From Acidimicrobiia bacterium (GTDB lineage Bacteria > Actinomycetota > Acidimicrobiia > Acidimicrobiales > JACDCH01), in NCBI GenBank assembly GCA_013694495.1, contig JACDCH010000449.1, forward strand, positions 1-15,085: a stretch of DNA of 15,085 nucleotides. Direction: 5' to 3'. The position numbers and the translations under genes are program-made. The notes beneath the pieces are model-generated. The model did not search any database and was not told the DNA's origin. It worked only from the letters and a program-made list of their open reading frames with translations. Positions 7,914 through 15,085 of the stretch are shown here, one piece after another (positions within the stretch are counted from its first letter, which is position 1; every line of letters starts with the position of its first letter).

Positions 7914-8473
7914 TGCCGAAGCCGCAGCTGCCGCACGTCCCCGGTCAGGGGCTCGCGAAGGGCGTCAGCGTGACCATGGGCGAGATGGTCCGCACCATGT
8001 TCCCGAACAAGGGGCTGAAGAAGCTGATCCCGTCGCCCGCCAAGGGCGCGGTGACGGTGCAGTACCCGAGGGAGAAGGAGGCGCCCACGCCCCGGGCGCG
8101 CGGCGTCATCGCCCTCAAGGAGGAGAACTGCACGGCCTGCATGCTCTGCGGCCGCAGCTGCCCCGACTGGTGCATCTACATCGAGGGCCACAAGGAGCTC
8201 GCCCCGCCCCGTCGCGAGGGCGGCAAGCCCCGCCAGGTCAACAAGCTCGACCGCTTCGACATCGACTACTCGCTGTGCATGTACTGCGGGATCTGCGTCG
8301 AGGTCTGCCCGTTCGACGCGCTGTTCTGGAGCCCTGAGTACGAGTACTCGGAGCCCCGCATCGCCGACCTCCTGCACGACAAGGCTCGGCTCGGCGAGTG
8401 GATGGAGACCGTCCCCGACTTCGAGCCCTACGAAGCCGGGTCGGAGGCCAAGGTCAAGAAGGTGCCGCGGTGA
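7913..8473 (+). CDS. nuoI: NADH-quinone oxidoreductase subunit I (second nuo locus)
   Basis: NuoI is the 8Fe ferredoxin-like subunit carrying clusters N6a and N6b, which relay electrons to N2 in NuoB. The 186-residue protein has two CxxCxxCxxxCP motifs: Cys73, 76, 79, 83 and Cys122, 125, 128, 132. An additional cysteine, Cys87, follows the first motif in CPDWCIYIEGHKE. From memory, this CPDWCIYI block and the following CMYCGICVEVCPFDALFWSP resemble the NuoI of the second nuo locus of Streptomyces. A 25-residue Pro/Arg-rich linker (about 96-120) separates the two motifs, and the N terminus has a 60-residue extension that usually holds the membrane-associated helix. ATG 7913 has GAAGGGA eight bases before it. 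nuoJ starts within its stop codon. In the absence of NuoEFG, this subunit is the likely electron entry face (inference). Confidence 0.96.
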   Translation: MPKPQLPHVPGQGLAKGVSVTMGEMVRTMFPNKGLKKLIPSPAKGAVTVQYPREKEAPTPRARGVIALKEENCTACMLCGRSCPDWCIYIEGHKELAPPRREGGKPRQVNKLDRFDIDYSLCMYCGICVEVCPFDALFWSPEYEYSEPRIADLLHDKARLGEWMETVPDFEPYEAGSEAKVKKVPR

Positions 8474-8994
8474 TCCTGGCGGCCGAGGAAGCCCTCGTCG
8501 CCCAGAACATCTTCTTCGGGCTCATCGCCGCGGGGACGATCTTCGGCGCGCTCCGGGTGGTCACCACCAAGAACGTCGTGCACGCCGCCCTGTGGCTCGT
8601 GCTCGTGCTCGCCGGCGTCGGCGCCAACTTCCTGCTGGTCGGCGCCGAGTTCACCGGTGTCACCCAGGTGCTCGTCTACATCGGCGCCATCGTCGTGCTC
8701 TTCCTCTTCGGCACGATGCTCACCCGCTCGCCGATCGGGCGCGACGAGGATGTCGACAACCCGGCGTGGTACCTCGGCCTCATCGTGGCCGTGCCCCTGC
8801 TGGCCCTGCTCAGCTACGCCGTCTGGGACCAGTGGGGCGACGACCACATCGACTCGCTGACGCCGGCCGCGGCCCAGACCACCGCCGACGTGAGCGACTC
8901 GATCTTCTCCACCTACCTCGTCGCCTTCGAGGCCATCGGCTTCTTGCTCACCGCCGCCCTCATCGGCGCCATCGTCCTGGCCCGGAAGGAGTAG
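8470..8994 (+). CDS. nuoJ: NADH-quinone oxidoreductase subunit J (second nuo locus)
   Basis: NuoJ is a five-helix membrane subunit between the quinone module and the antiporter-like channels; its third helix carries a pi-bulge that changes during turnover. The 174-residue protein has helices at about 13-29, 38-57, 64-85, 101-119 and 148-171. The third contains the family's most conserved block, EFTGVTQVLVYIGAIVVLFL (60-79). The frame runs further upstream through nuoI. I chose GTG 8470 because it overlaps the nuoI stop (GTGA), has an AAGG-type site in front and gives the family's N terminus. A hydrophilic loop, about 120-146, lies between helices 4 and 5. The stop TAG is two bases before nuoK. 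Confidence 0.94.
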   Translation: MILAAEEALVAQNIFFGLIAAGTIFGALRVVTTKNVVHAALWLVLVLAGVGANFLLVGAEFTGVTQVLVYIGAIVVLFLFGTMLTRSPIGRDEDVDNPAWYLGLIVAVPLLALLSYAVWDQWGDDHIDSLTPAAAQTTADVSDSIFSTYLVAFEAIGFLLTAALIGAIVLARKE

Positions 8995-8996
8995 CG

Positions 8997-9296
8997 GTGC
9001 TCCTCAACCAGTTCCTGCTGCTCGCCGCCGTGCTGTTCTCGATCGGCGTCTACGGCGTGCTCGCCCGCCGCAACGGCGTGCTCGTGCTCATGTCGATCGA
9101 GCTCATCCTGAACGCGGTCAACATCAACCTCGTCGCCTTCGGCGCCTACCACGGCACCGTCTCCGGCCAGGTGTTCGCCCTGTTCGTGATCGCCGTCGCC
9201 GCCGCCGAGGTCGGGGTCGGGCTGGCGATCGTGCTGCTCCTCTACCGCAACCGCCAGTCCATCGCCGTCGACGAAGTCTCGTCGATGAAGGGTTAG
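8997..9296 (+). CDS. nuoK: NADH-quinone oxidoreductase subunit K (second nuo locus)
   Basis: NuoK is a three-helix subunit related to MrpC that contributes two intramembrane glutamates to the proton path. The 99-residue product has the usual family length, with helices at about 3-22, 27-50 and 58-83. Glu35 (in LMSIELILNAVNIN) and Glu71 (in VAAAEVGVGLAIV) match E. coli Glu36 and Glu72. The open frame extends far upstream through nuoJ, but GTG 8997 is clearly the start: AAGGAG at 8986-8991 lies five bases before it, and the encoded N terminus fits the family. It follows nuoJ by two bases and precedes nuoL by five. Confidence 0.95.
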   Translation: MLLNQFLLLAAVLFSIGVYGVLARRNGVLVLMSIELILNAVNINLVAFGAYHGTVSGQVFALFVIAVAAAEVGVGLAIVLLLYRNRQSIAVDEVSSMKG

Positions 9297-9301
9297 GCCC
9301 G

Positions 9302-11485
9302 ATGTCCTCCCTGCTGCAGCACGTCTGGATCCTGCCGGCCCTCATGGGGCTGTCGTTCCTGACGATCCTGTTCTTCGGCAAGAAGCTGCCCTACAAGGGC
9401 GCCGAGATCGGCATCTTCTCCGTCGGCGTCTGCCTGCTCCTCGCTCTCGGGTCGGGCGTGGCCTGGATCGACCGGTCGAACAACCCGCCCGAGGAGCACG
9501 GCGCGACCGCCACCGCCGAGCACGCGGGGGAGGAGGGCGCAGCCGAGGAGGAGCACGCCGAGGAGGAGGGCGCCGCCACCGACGAGGAGGGCGCCGCAGG
9601 GGAGGAGGGCGAGCACGCGGCCGAGGAGGGCGGCGAGGAGGAGCACGCCGTCCCGCCCGTTCTCACCGAGAAGACGTGGTTCTCGTCGGGCGGGGTCGAC
9701 TTCACCGTCGGCACCTTCGTCGACGGGCTCAGCGTGATGATGCTGATCGTCGTCTCGATCATCTCGCTGCTCGTGCACATCTACTCCACCGACTACGTCG
9801 GGGGCGACCGCCGCTACACGCACTACTTCGCGTTCCTGTCGCTCTTCACCGCCTCGATGCTGATGCTGGTGATGAGCCGGAGCACGGTGCAGTTCATCAC
9901 CGCCTGGGAGCTGGTCGGCCTGTGCTCCTTCGCGCTCATCGGGCACTGGTGGGAGGAGAAGCCGAACTCCGACGCCGCCCTCAAGGCCTTCCTCACGAAC
10001 CGCGTGGGCGACGTCGGCCTCCTCGTCGGGATGATCATCCTCTTCTTCGCCGCGGGGAGCTTCGACATCCCTGCCATCAACGAGGCCGCGGCCACCGGTG
10101 AGATCCGCCACTTCCTGCTGCTGGTGGCGAGCTGCTGCCTCCTCGCCGCCGTGATGTCGAAGTCGGGGCAGTTCGTGCTGCACACCTGGCTGCCCGACGC
10201 CATGGCCGGCCCCACACCGGTGTCGGCCTTGATCCACGCCGCCACCATGGTCGTGGCCGGCATCTTCATGGTCGCCCGCTTCTACGGCGTGTTCTGGGAG
10301 GGCTTCTCCATCGGGACGGCCCACGTGAATCCGCTGGCCGTGGTCGGCGCCGTCACCCTCCTCTTCGGCGGCCTGCTCGCCTTCGTGCAGAGCGACATCA
10401 AGAAGGTGCTCGCCTACTCCACGGTCTCGCAGCTCGGGTACATGGCCATGGCCCTCGGCGTGGGCGCCTGGACGGCGGCGGTGTTCCACCTCTTCACCCA
10501 CGCCTTCTTCAAGGCCGGGCTGTTCCTCGGGTCGGGCTCGGTCGCCCACTCGGTCCACAGCTTCGACATGAAGCAGGACATGGGCGGCATGAAGCGATTC
10601 ATGCCGAAGACGTTCGCCACGTTCGTGGTCTGCTCGGTCGCGCTTGCCGGGGTGCCGCCGCTGGCCGGGTTCTGGAGCAAGGACGAGATCCTCGCCGGCG
10701 CCTCGGGGTCCGGCGGGCTGTCGGGCTACCCGGTGATGCTGTGGATGGGCATCGTCGGCGGCGGGCTCACGGCCGCCTACATGACCCGGTGCATCTACCT
10801 CACGTTCTTCGGCGAGCCCCGGGGCAAGGCGGCCGACCCGCACCACGCGCCGCACGAGTCCGGGCCCCGCATCGTCGTCCCGCTCTACATCCTCGCGGGC
10901 CTCGCCATCGTGGCCGGCTTCGCCAACTTCCCGTTCGGCCCCGAGTCGATCAAGCTCCGCTTCGAGCACTACGTCGAGCCGGTGGCGGGCTACTTCCCCG
11001 AGATCTCGCACCCGACGTTCACGCTCTGGATCGCGGTGGCCTCGACGGGCCTCGCCCTCGTGCCCATCGGGCTCGCCTACCTCTACTACTGGCAGGGCCG
11101 CTTCCACGGGCTCACCGAGCGGGTGGGCCTGGCCCGGGCCGGCCACACGCTGCTTGTGAACAAGTACTACCTCGACCACCTCTACACCGGGGTCATCGCG
11201 AACGGCACCAAGGGTCCCGTCGCCCGGGCCACGTACTGGTTCAACCAGAACGTGCTCGACGGCATCGTCAACGGCACGGCCACGGTCGCCGTCGCCGTGG
11301 CCAACTGGACGTACCGCTACATCGACCAGGGCGTCGTCGACGGCACCATCAACGGCTCGGGCGCGGCGTCGAACGGCATCGGCCAGGCCCTCCGCCAGTT
11401 CCAGACCGGCCGGGTGCAGCAGTACGGCGCCCTCCTGTTCGGCGGTGCCGTCGTGCTCGCCGGCATCTTCGTGTTCGCCATCTAG
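9302..11485 (+). CDS. nuoL: NADH-quinone oxidoreductase subunit L (second nuo locus), with acidic insertion
   Basis: NuoL is the outermost antiporter-like proton channel, with a long lateral helix that lies along the membrane arm. The 727-residue protein is complete. Channel residues present are Glu203 (AWELVGLCSF), Lys287 (SKSGQF before LHTWLPDAMAGPTPVSALIH), His312, Lys404 (AFFKAGLFLGSGSV) and Lys460 (FWSKDEIL), matching E. coli Glu144, Lys229, His254, Lys342 and Lys399. The lateral-helix end carries DGIVNGT and GRVQQYG. Unusual is a Glu/Ala/Gly/His-rich stretch at about 63-118, between the second and third membrane helices, expected by family topology on the outer face. It explains much of the length above the family's usual 600-650 residues. 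ATG 9302 follows nuoK by five bases; the ribosome binding site is weak (AAGGG, about ten bases upstream). It is a paralogue of the NuoL ending at 621. Confidence 0.97.
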   Translation: MSSLLQHVWILPALMGLSFLTILFFGKKLPYKGAEIGIFSVGVCLLLALGSGVAWIDRSNNPPEEHGATATAEHAGEEGAAEEEHAEEEGAATDEEGAAGEEGEHAAEEGGEEEHAVPPVLTEKTWFSSGGVDFTVGTFVDGLSVMMLIVVSIISLLVHIYSTDYVGGDRRYTHYFAFLSLFTASMLMLVMSRSTVQFITAWELVGLCSFALIGHWWEEKPNSDAALKAFLTNRVGDVGLLVGMIILFFAAGSFDIPAINEAAATGEIRHFLLLVASCCLLAAVMSKSGQFVLHTWLPDAMAGPTPVSALIHAATMVVAGIFMVARFYGVFWEGFSIGTAHVNPLAVVGAVTLLFGGLLAFVQSDIKKVLAYSTVSQLGYMAMALGVGAWTAAVFHLFTHAFFKAGLFLGSGSVAHSVHSFDMKQDMGGMKRFMPKTFATFVVCSVALAGVPPLAGFWSKDEILAGASGSGGLSGYPVMLWMGIVGGGLTAAYMTRCIYLTFFGEPRGKAADPHHAPHESGPRIVVPLYILAGLAIVAGFANFPFGPESIKLRFEHYVEPVAGYFPEISHPTFTLWIAVASTGLALVPIGLAYLYYWQGRFHGLTERVGLARAGHTLLVNKYYLDHLYTGVIANGTKGPVARATYWFNQNVLDGIVNGTATVAVAVANWTYRYIDQGVVDGTINGSGAASNGIGQALRQFQTGRVQQYGALLFGGAVVLAGIFVFAI
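9488..9655 (+). repeat. Repetitive coding segment for the acidic loop of NuoL
   Basis: This stretch, coding for about residues 63-118 of NuoL, is built from GAGGAG-type codon runs. An identical 16-bp word, GAGGAGGAGCACGCCG, occurs at 9545-9560 and 9635-9650, and GAGGAGGGCG words recur between them. It looks like a segment expanded by slippage or unequal exchange inside the gene without breaking the frame. Confidence 0.75.
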
Positions 11486-11497
11486 GAAGAGAGAGCG

Positions 11498-13039
11498 ATG
11501 GAAGCCTTTATCGACGACTGGGGCCTGACGGCGGCGCTGTTCCTGCCGCTCGTCGGCGCCGTCATCATGATGTTCGTCCGCAAGGAGGACGAGGCCGCCC
11601 ACAAGCAGATCGCCCTCCTCACCTCTGTCGCCGTCCTCGCCGCGCTGGTGGCCGTGGCCGCGGTGTTCAACTACAACGACGCCGGCCGGCTCCAGAGCGT
11701 GATCGACAAGGAGTGGATCCCGGTCATCGACAGCCGGTACCACATCGGCGTCGACGGGATCTCGCTCCCGCTGCTCCTGCTCACCGGGCTCATCGTGCCC
11801 CTGGTGATCATCTACTCGTGGAACCACTTCCCCGAGCCCCGGAACCCGAAGGCGTTCCTCATCCTCATCCTGATCCTGCAGACCGGCATGGTCGGCACGT
11901 TCGTGGCCCAGGACCTCATCCTCTTCTTCGTCTTCTTCGAGGTCGTCCTCCTCCCGATGTACTTCATGATCGGCGTCTGGGGCGGCGAGAACCGGATGTA
12001 CGCGGCGATCAAGTTCTTCCTGTTCACCGCGTTCGGCTCGGCGTTCATGCTGGTCGCGTTCCTGGCCCTCTACTTCCTGTCCTCGGATCCCGTCACCGGG
12101 GCCCACACCTTCCAGATCCCCGACCTGCCGGACGCCGCCACCGGACTGGCCTCGGGCACGGCGTGGCTCATCTTCGGCGGCATGTTCCTCGGGTTCGGCA
12201 TCAAGGTGCCGATGTTCCCGTTCCACACGTGGCTGCCTGATGCCCACACGCAGGCACCCACCCAGGGCTCGGTCATCCTGGCTGCGGTCATGCTGAAGCT
12301 CGGCACCTACGGCTTCATGCGGATCCCCATCCCGATCCTGCCTGACGCCGCCCGCGACTGGGCGCCGATCATCGCCGTGCTCGCCGTCATCGGCATCATC
12401 TACGGCGCGCTGGGGTGCCTCGCCCAGACCGACATGAAGCGCCTCATCGCCTTCTCGTCGGTCGCCCACATGGGCTACACGATGCTCGGCATCTCCACGC
12501 TCACGAGCTTCGGGTTCAACGCCGCGCTCATGGGCATGGTCGCCCACGGCCTGATCACCGGAATGCTCTTCTTCGTCGCCGGCTCCATCAAGGAGCGGTT
12601 CCACACCCTCGAGATCAAGCGCCTCGGCGGCCTGCTGCTGCAGGCCCCGCGCCTGGGGTGGATCCTCGCCTTCTGCTCGATGGCGTCGCTCGGCCTCCCC
12701 GGCCTGGCCGGGTTCTGGGGCGAGTTCCCCGCCATCCTGGCCGCCTACCAACCGGCCGAGGGCCTGCCCGTCGAGCTCTTCCGGGTGTGCATGGTGGTCG
12801 CCGCCATCGGCACGGTGTTCGCGGCCGGCTACCTGCTCTGGCTGCTGCAGCGCACGGCGTTCGGCACGCCCAAGGAGGAGTGGGAGGGACACCACTTCCA
12901 CGACGTCGAGACGCCGGAGTGGCTGGCCTGGACGCCGCTCATCATCGGCATCGTCGCCCTCGGCATCTACCCGAACTTCGTGTTCGACATCACCGACGGC
13001 GGCGTGCAGAGCGTCCTCACCGCCTTCTCGGGGGGCTAG
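11498..13039 (+). CDS. nuoM: NADH-quinone oxidoreductase subunit M (second nuo locus)
   Basis: This is the second NuoM antiporter-like proton channel in the window. The 513-residue, 14-helix protein has HIGVDGISL (82-90), FFEVVLLPMYFMIGVWGG (146-163), KVPMFPFHTWLPDAHTQAPT (236-255) and LKLGTYGFMR (266-275). Proton-path residues are Glu148, Lys236, Lys267 and Glu409 (FWGEFP). The core closely resembles the NuoM at 621-2228, but the N terminus, the loop with Phe-His-Phe-Pro-type segments and the C terminus differ, and it lacks the Gly/Glu tail of that copy. The two are therefore old paralogues and not a recent duplication. ATG 11498 has an excellent ribosome binding site (AGGAAGAG, 11484-11491) that overlaps the nuoL stop. 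The gene ends six bases before nuoN. Confidence 0.97.
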   Translation: MEAFIDDWGLTAALFLPLVGAVIMMFVRKEDEAAHKQIALLTSVAVLAALVAVAAVFNYNDAGRLQSVIDKEWIPVIDSRYHIGVDGISLPLLLLTGLIVPLVIIYSWNHFPEPRNPKAFLILILILQTGMVGTFVAQDLILFFVFFEVVLLPMYFMIGVWGGENRMYAAIKFFLFTAFGSAFMLVAFLALYFLSSDPVTGAHTFQIPDLPDAATGLASGTAWLIFGGMFLGFGIKVPMFPFHTWLPDAHTQAPTQGSVILAAVMLKLGTYGFMRIPIPILPDAARDWAPIIAVLAVIGIIYGALGCLAQTDMKRLIAFSSVAHMGYTMLGISTLTSFGFNAALMGMVAHGLITGMLFFVAGSIKERFHTLEIKRLGGLLLQAPRLGWILAFCSMASLGLPGLAGFWGEFPAILAAYQPAEGLPVELFRVCMVVAAIGTVFAAGYLLWLLQRTAFGTPKEEWEGHHFHDVETPEWLAWTPLIIGIVALGIYPNFVFDITDGGVQSVLTAFSGG

Positions 13040-13045
13040 GCCACC

Positions 13046-14530
13046 GTGCCCTTCGTCGCCCCGTACCTCGACTACCACGCCTTCGCCCCGGAGCTCGTGC
13101 TCATCGCCACGTTCGTGGCGGTGCTCGTCGCCGACCTGATCGGGGAGCGCAACAAGCCGCTCCTGGGCACGATCGCGGGCCTGGGCCTGCTGGGCTCGAT
13201 GGTGCCGGTGCTCACGCTGGCGGTGGCCGACGAACCGGTGCGGGCCATGTTCGGCGGCGGCTACGTGGTCGACAACTTCGCCCTGACGCTCAAGGCGCTG
13301 TTCATCATCGGCGGCTACGTCGTGATCCTGCTCTCCACCAACTACATCGCCGAGGGCGACTTCTGGGAGGGCGAGTACTACCTGATGCTGCTGGCGTCGA
13401 TCCTGGGCATGACGATGATGGCGTCGAGCCGCGACCTCGTGCTCATCTTCGTGGCCCTCGAGCTGCTCTCGATCCCGGCCTACATGCTCGCCACGTGGCG
13501 CAAGCGCGACCCCAAGTCGAACGAGGCGGGGCTGAAGTACTACCTGATGGGCGTGTTCGCCACCGCGATCATGCTCTACGGCATGTCGCTCATCTTCGGC
13601 GTGACGGGCCAGACCGGCCTGGCGGCCATCGCCGCCAGCCCGGCCATCGCCGGCACCGCGCCGGTGATCACCCTCGGCGTGGTGTTCGTCATCGCCGGGT
13701 TCGGCTTCAAGGTGTCGGCGGTGCCGTTCCACACGTGGGCGCCGGACACCTACGAGGGCGCGCCGACCCCCGTCACAGCGTTCCTCTCGGTGGCGTCCAA
13801 GGCCGGCGGGTTCGTGGCCCTCACGTCGTTGTGCCTGGTGGGCTTCGCCACCCAGGAGGAGGTGTGGCAGCCGCTGTTCTGGGTGCTCGCCGCCCTGTCG
13901 ATGACGGTCGGCAACCTGCTCGCCCTGCGCCAGACGAACATCGTCCGGATGCTCGCCTACTCGTCGGTGGCGCAGGGCGGGTACATGCTCGCCCCGCTGG
14001 CCGTGGCCGGCCACAGCATCGACGGGCGGCGCGAGTCCATCGGCGCCCTCGTCGTGTACCTGCTCGTGTACGGCGCCATGAACCTCGGGGCGTTCGCCAT
14101 CGTCATCGCCGTGGCCCGCAAGACCCGCAGCGGCGAGATCTCGAGCTACGGCGGCCTGTTCCAGTACGCCCCCGGGCTCACCGTCGTGATGACGGTGTTC
14201 GTGTTCGCCCTGGCCGGCATCCCGCCGCTGGGCGGCTGGTTCGCCAAGTTCGTGATCTTCAAGGCGCTGGTCAACCCGGGGACGAGCGCCGGCTACGCCC
14301 TCGCCATCGTCGTCGGCGTCAACTCCGTGATCGCGCTCTTCTACTACGCCCGCATCGCCCAGCAGATGTGGATGCAGCCGGTGCCCGACGAGGACCGCAC
14401 CCCGATCCGGGTGCCGCCCTCGCTGGTCGGCGCCCTCGGCATCTGCTGCCTCGTGACGCTCGTGCTGGGCGTGCTCCCCGGCCTCGTCGGCGAGATCGGC
14501 GACCTCGCCGAGCTCGCCTCCGGCCGATAA
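13046..14530 (+). CDS. nuoN: NADH-quinone oxidoreductase subunit N (second nuo locus)
   Basis: This is the second NuoN antiporter-like channel and the last gene of the eleven-gene set. The 494-residue, 14-helix protein has VALELLSIPAYML (136-148), GFGFKVSAVPFHTWAPDTYE (218-237) followed by GAPTPV, and GGWFAKFVIFKAL (396-408). Channel residues are Glu139, Lys222, Lys252 and Lys401. It is 37 residues shorter than the NuoN at 2228-3823. Most of the difference is at the N terminus, in the loop after GATG/GVTG (about 40 residues in the first copy, fewer here) and at the C terminus. GTG 13046 starts six bases after the nuoM stop with only a weak ribosome binding site. The TAA is followed by a strong inverted repeat that could mark the operon end. 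Confidence 0.96.
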   Translation: MPFVAPYLDYHAFAPELVLIATFVAVLVADLIGERNKPLLGTIAGLGLLGSMVPVLTLAVADEPVRAMFGGGYVVDNFALTLKALFIIGGYVVILLSTNYIAEGDFWEGEYYLMLLASILGMTMMASSRDLVLIFVALELLSIPAYMLATWRKRDPKSNEAGLKYYLMGVFATAIMLYGMSLIFGVTGQTGLAAIAASPAIAGTAPVITLGVVFVIAGFGFKVSAVPFHTWAPDTYEGAPTPVTAFLSVASKAGGFVALTSLCLVGFATQEEVWQPLFWVLAALSMTVGNLLALRQTNIVRMLAYSSVAQGGYMLAPLAVAGHSIDGRRESIGALVVYLLVYGAMNLGAFAIVIAVARKTRSGEISSYGGLFQYAPGLTVVMTVFVFALAGIPPLGGWFAKFVIFKALVNPGTSAGYALAIVVGVNSVIALFYYARIAQQMWMQPVPDEDRTPIRVPPSLVGALGICCLVTLVLGVLPGLVGEIGDLAELASGR

Positions 14531-14534
14531 CCCA

Positions 14535-14585
14535 CGTTCTTCGGCAGGTGGGTCTCAGCTGTTGAGACGCTGGTGCCGAAGAACG
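14535..14585. repeat. Nested perfect inverted repeat between nuoN and the methyltransferase gene
   Basis: The outer arms 14535-14546 (CGTTCTTCGGCA) and 14574-14585 (TGCCGAAGAACG) are a perfect 12-bp match. Inside them GTCTCA (14552-14557) and TGAGAC (14563-14568) form a second perfect 6-bp stem with a 5-nt loop, separated from the outer stem by symmetric 5-nt unpaired stretches. CCA 14532-14534 can extend the outer stem with TGG 14587-14589 past one bulged A. No T-tract follows on either strand. It could be a Rho-independent-like transcript end, an mRNA-stabilising 3' structure for the nuo operon, or a dyad bound by a regulator of the next gene. The structure is seen; the role is inferred. 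Confidence 0.7.
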
Positions 14586-14596
14586 ATGGTGGGCGG

Positions 14597-15085
14597 GTGA
14601 CGGGGTTCGTCGACCGGGCCGATCGCGAGGGGCCGCTGCCGTACTCGGCGTTCGTCGAGTGGGCCTTGTACGACGACGAGATCGGCTTCTACGGCGGAGG
14701 CAGCGGGTCGGCGGGCCGGCGGGAGGGCGACTTCCTGACGTCGCCCGAGGTCGGTCCGCTGTTCGGCGCGGTGCTGGCCCGGGCCGTCGACGGGTGGTGG
14801 CGGGCGCTGGGGGAGCCGGACCCGTTCGTGGTCGTCGAGGCCGGCGCCGGGCCGGGGACGCTGGCCCGCACGGTGCTCGTGGCCGGCCCCGATTGCGGGC
14901 CGGCGCTGCGCTGGGTGCTGGTGGAGCGCTCCGCCCGCCAGCGCGAGCGCCATGCCGCCCATCTGCCCCTGACCCCGGCCGAGATGGCGTTCGGGCCCGA
15001 GGACGCCGACAGCGACCGGCCCCAGCCCGCGGGCCGGGGCCCGCTCGTCGTGAGCCTGGGCGAACTGCCCCGCCTCGGCGCGCCG
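14597..15085 (+). CDS. MidA/NDUFAF7-family SAM-dependent methyltransferase, N-terminal part (3' end outside window)
   Basis: The frame is open to the right edge, giving the first 163 residues of a longer protein (the family usually has 350-450). It matches the MidA/NDUFAF7 family (COG1565): GPLPYSAFVEWALYDDEIGFY (12-32) is the usual N-terminal block. REGDFLTSPEVGPLFGAVLA (42-61) is the family signature, and VVVEAGAGPGTLA (78-90) is the SAM-binding glycine-rich motif I. In mitochondria NDUFAF7 dimethylates an arginine of NDUFS2, the NuoD homologue, during complex I assembly; whether bacterial members do so is not established to my knowledge. The GTG start lies 66 bases after nuoN; an in-frame GTG at 14573, inside the inverted repeat, is an alternative. 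Neither has a strong ribosome binding site. The position next to nuo supports, but does not prove, a complex I role. Confidence 0.85.
   Translation, partial: MTGFVDRADREGPLPYSAFVEWALYDDEIGFYGGGSGSAGRREGDFLTSPEVGPLFGAVLARAVDGWWRALGEPDPFVVVEAGAGPGTLARTVLVAGPDCGPALRWVLVERSARQRERHAAHLPLTPAEMAFGPEDADSDRPQPAGRGPLVVSLGELPRLGAP

Noticed and set aside
9293..14014. Antisense open frame of about 1570 codons opposite nuoL, nuoM and nuoN
   Set aside because: It mirrors the codon bias of very GC-rich genes on the other strand. Its product is a Glu/His/Arg/Gly/Asp-rich low-complexity string with no domain, while the + strand encodes clear Nuo proteins.
14586..14600. ATG at 14586 as start of the methyltransferase
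   Set aside because: It is in another frame and meets a TGA after four codons.

Overview
The window is almost entirely respiratory complex I (proton-pumping NADH:quinone oxidoreductase family, Nuo). All recognisable genes lie on the + strand. The DNA is very GC-rich with a strong G/C bias at third codon positions. Start codons are a mix of ATG, GTG and one TTG, and genes overlap tightly (TGATG, GTGA and ATGA junctions). One gene has a TANNNT -10-like box directly before a GTG start without a ribosome binding site, as in leaderless transcripts. Together with the protein sequences this suggests a high-GC actinobacterium. Acidimicrobiia is my best guess, but that is inference and not a database result.

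Layout. (1) 1-3823: the 3' end of one complex I locus, with the C-terminal third of NuoL (open at the left edge) followed by complete nuoM and nuoN, each joined by a 1-nt stop/start overlap. (2) 3824-3880: a short spacer with a likely promoter. (3) 3881-14530: a second, complete 'lean' complex I locus in the order nuoA-B-C-D-H-I-J-K-L-M-N. It has all eleven membrane and connecting-module genes but no nuoE, nuoF or nuoG: nuoH starts inside the nuoD stop codon. A 216-nt hairpin-rich gap separates nuoA from nuoB, and a 17-codon micro-ORF bridges nuoH and nuoI. (4) 14531-14596: a nested perfect inverted repeat. (5) 14597-15085: the 5' part of a MidA/NDUFAF7-family SAM methyltransferase, cut by the right edge. 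The mitochondrial member of that family methylates an arginine of the NuoD homologue NDUFS2.

How the genes work together. NuoB, C, D and I form the peripheral arm that carries electrons over Fe-S clusters N6a, N6b and N2 to the quinone site. NuoH, A, J and K couple this to the pumps, and NuoL, M and N are the three antiporter-like proton channels. Without NuoEFG the electrons must come from a donor other than a directly bound NADH module: ferredoxin, an F420H2 dehydrogenase, or NuoEFG encoded elsewhere (inference). The donor is not identifiable here.

Most interesting points. The quinone-site residues of this NuoD depart from the canon (Trp91 where Tyr is expected, Gln143 where Asp is expected). 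The facing NuoH loop also lacks two normally conserved charged residues (Gln219, Val226). The proton-pumping lysines and glutamates in NuoL/M/N remain intact. This points to a complex that still pumps but handles its quinone, or another acceptor, differently.
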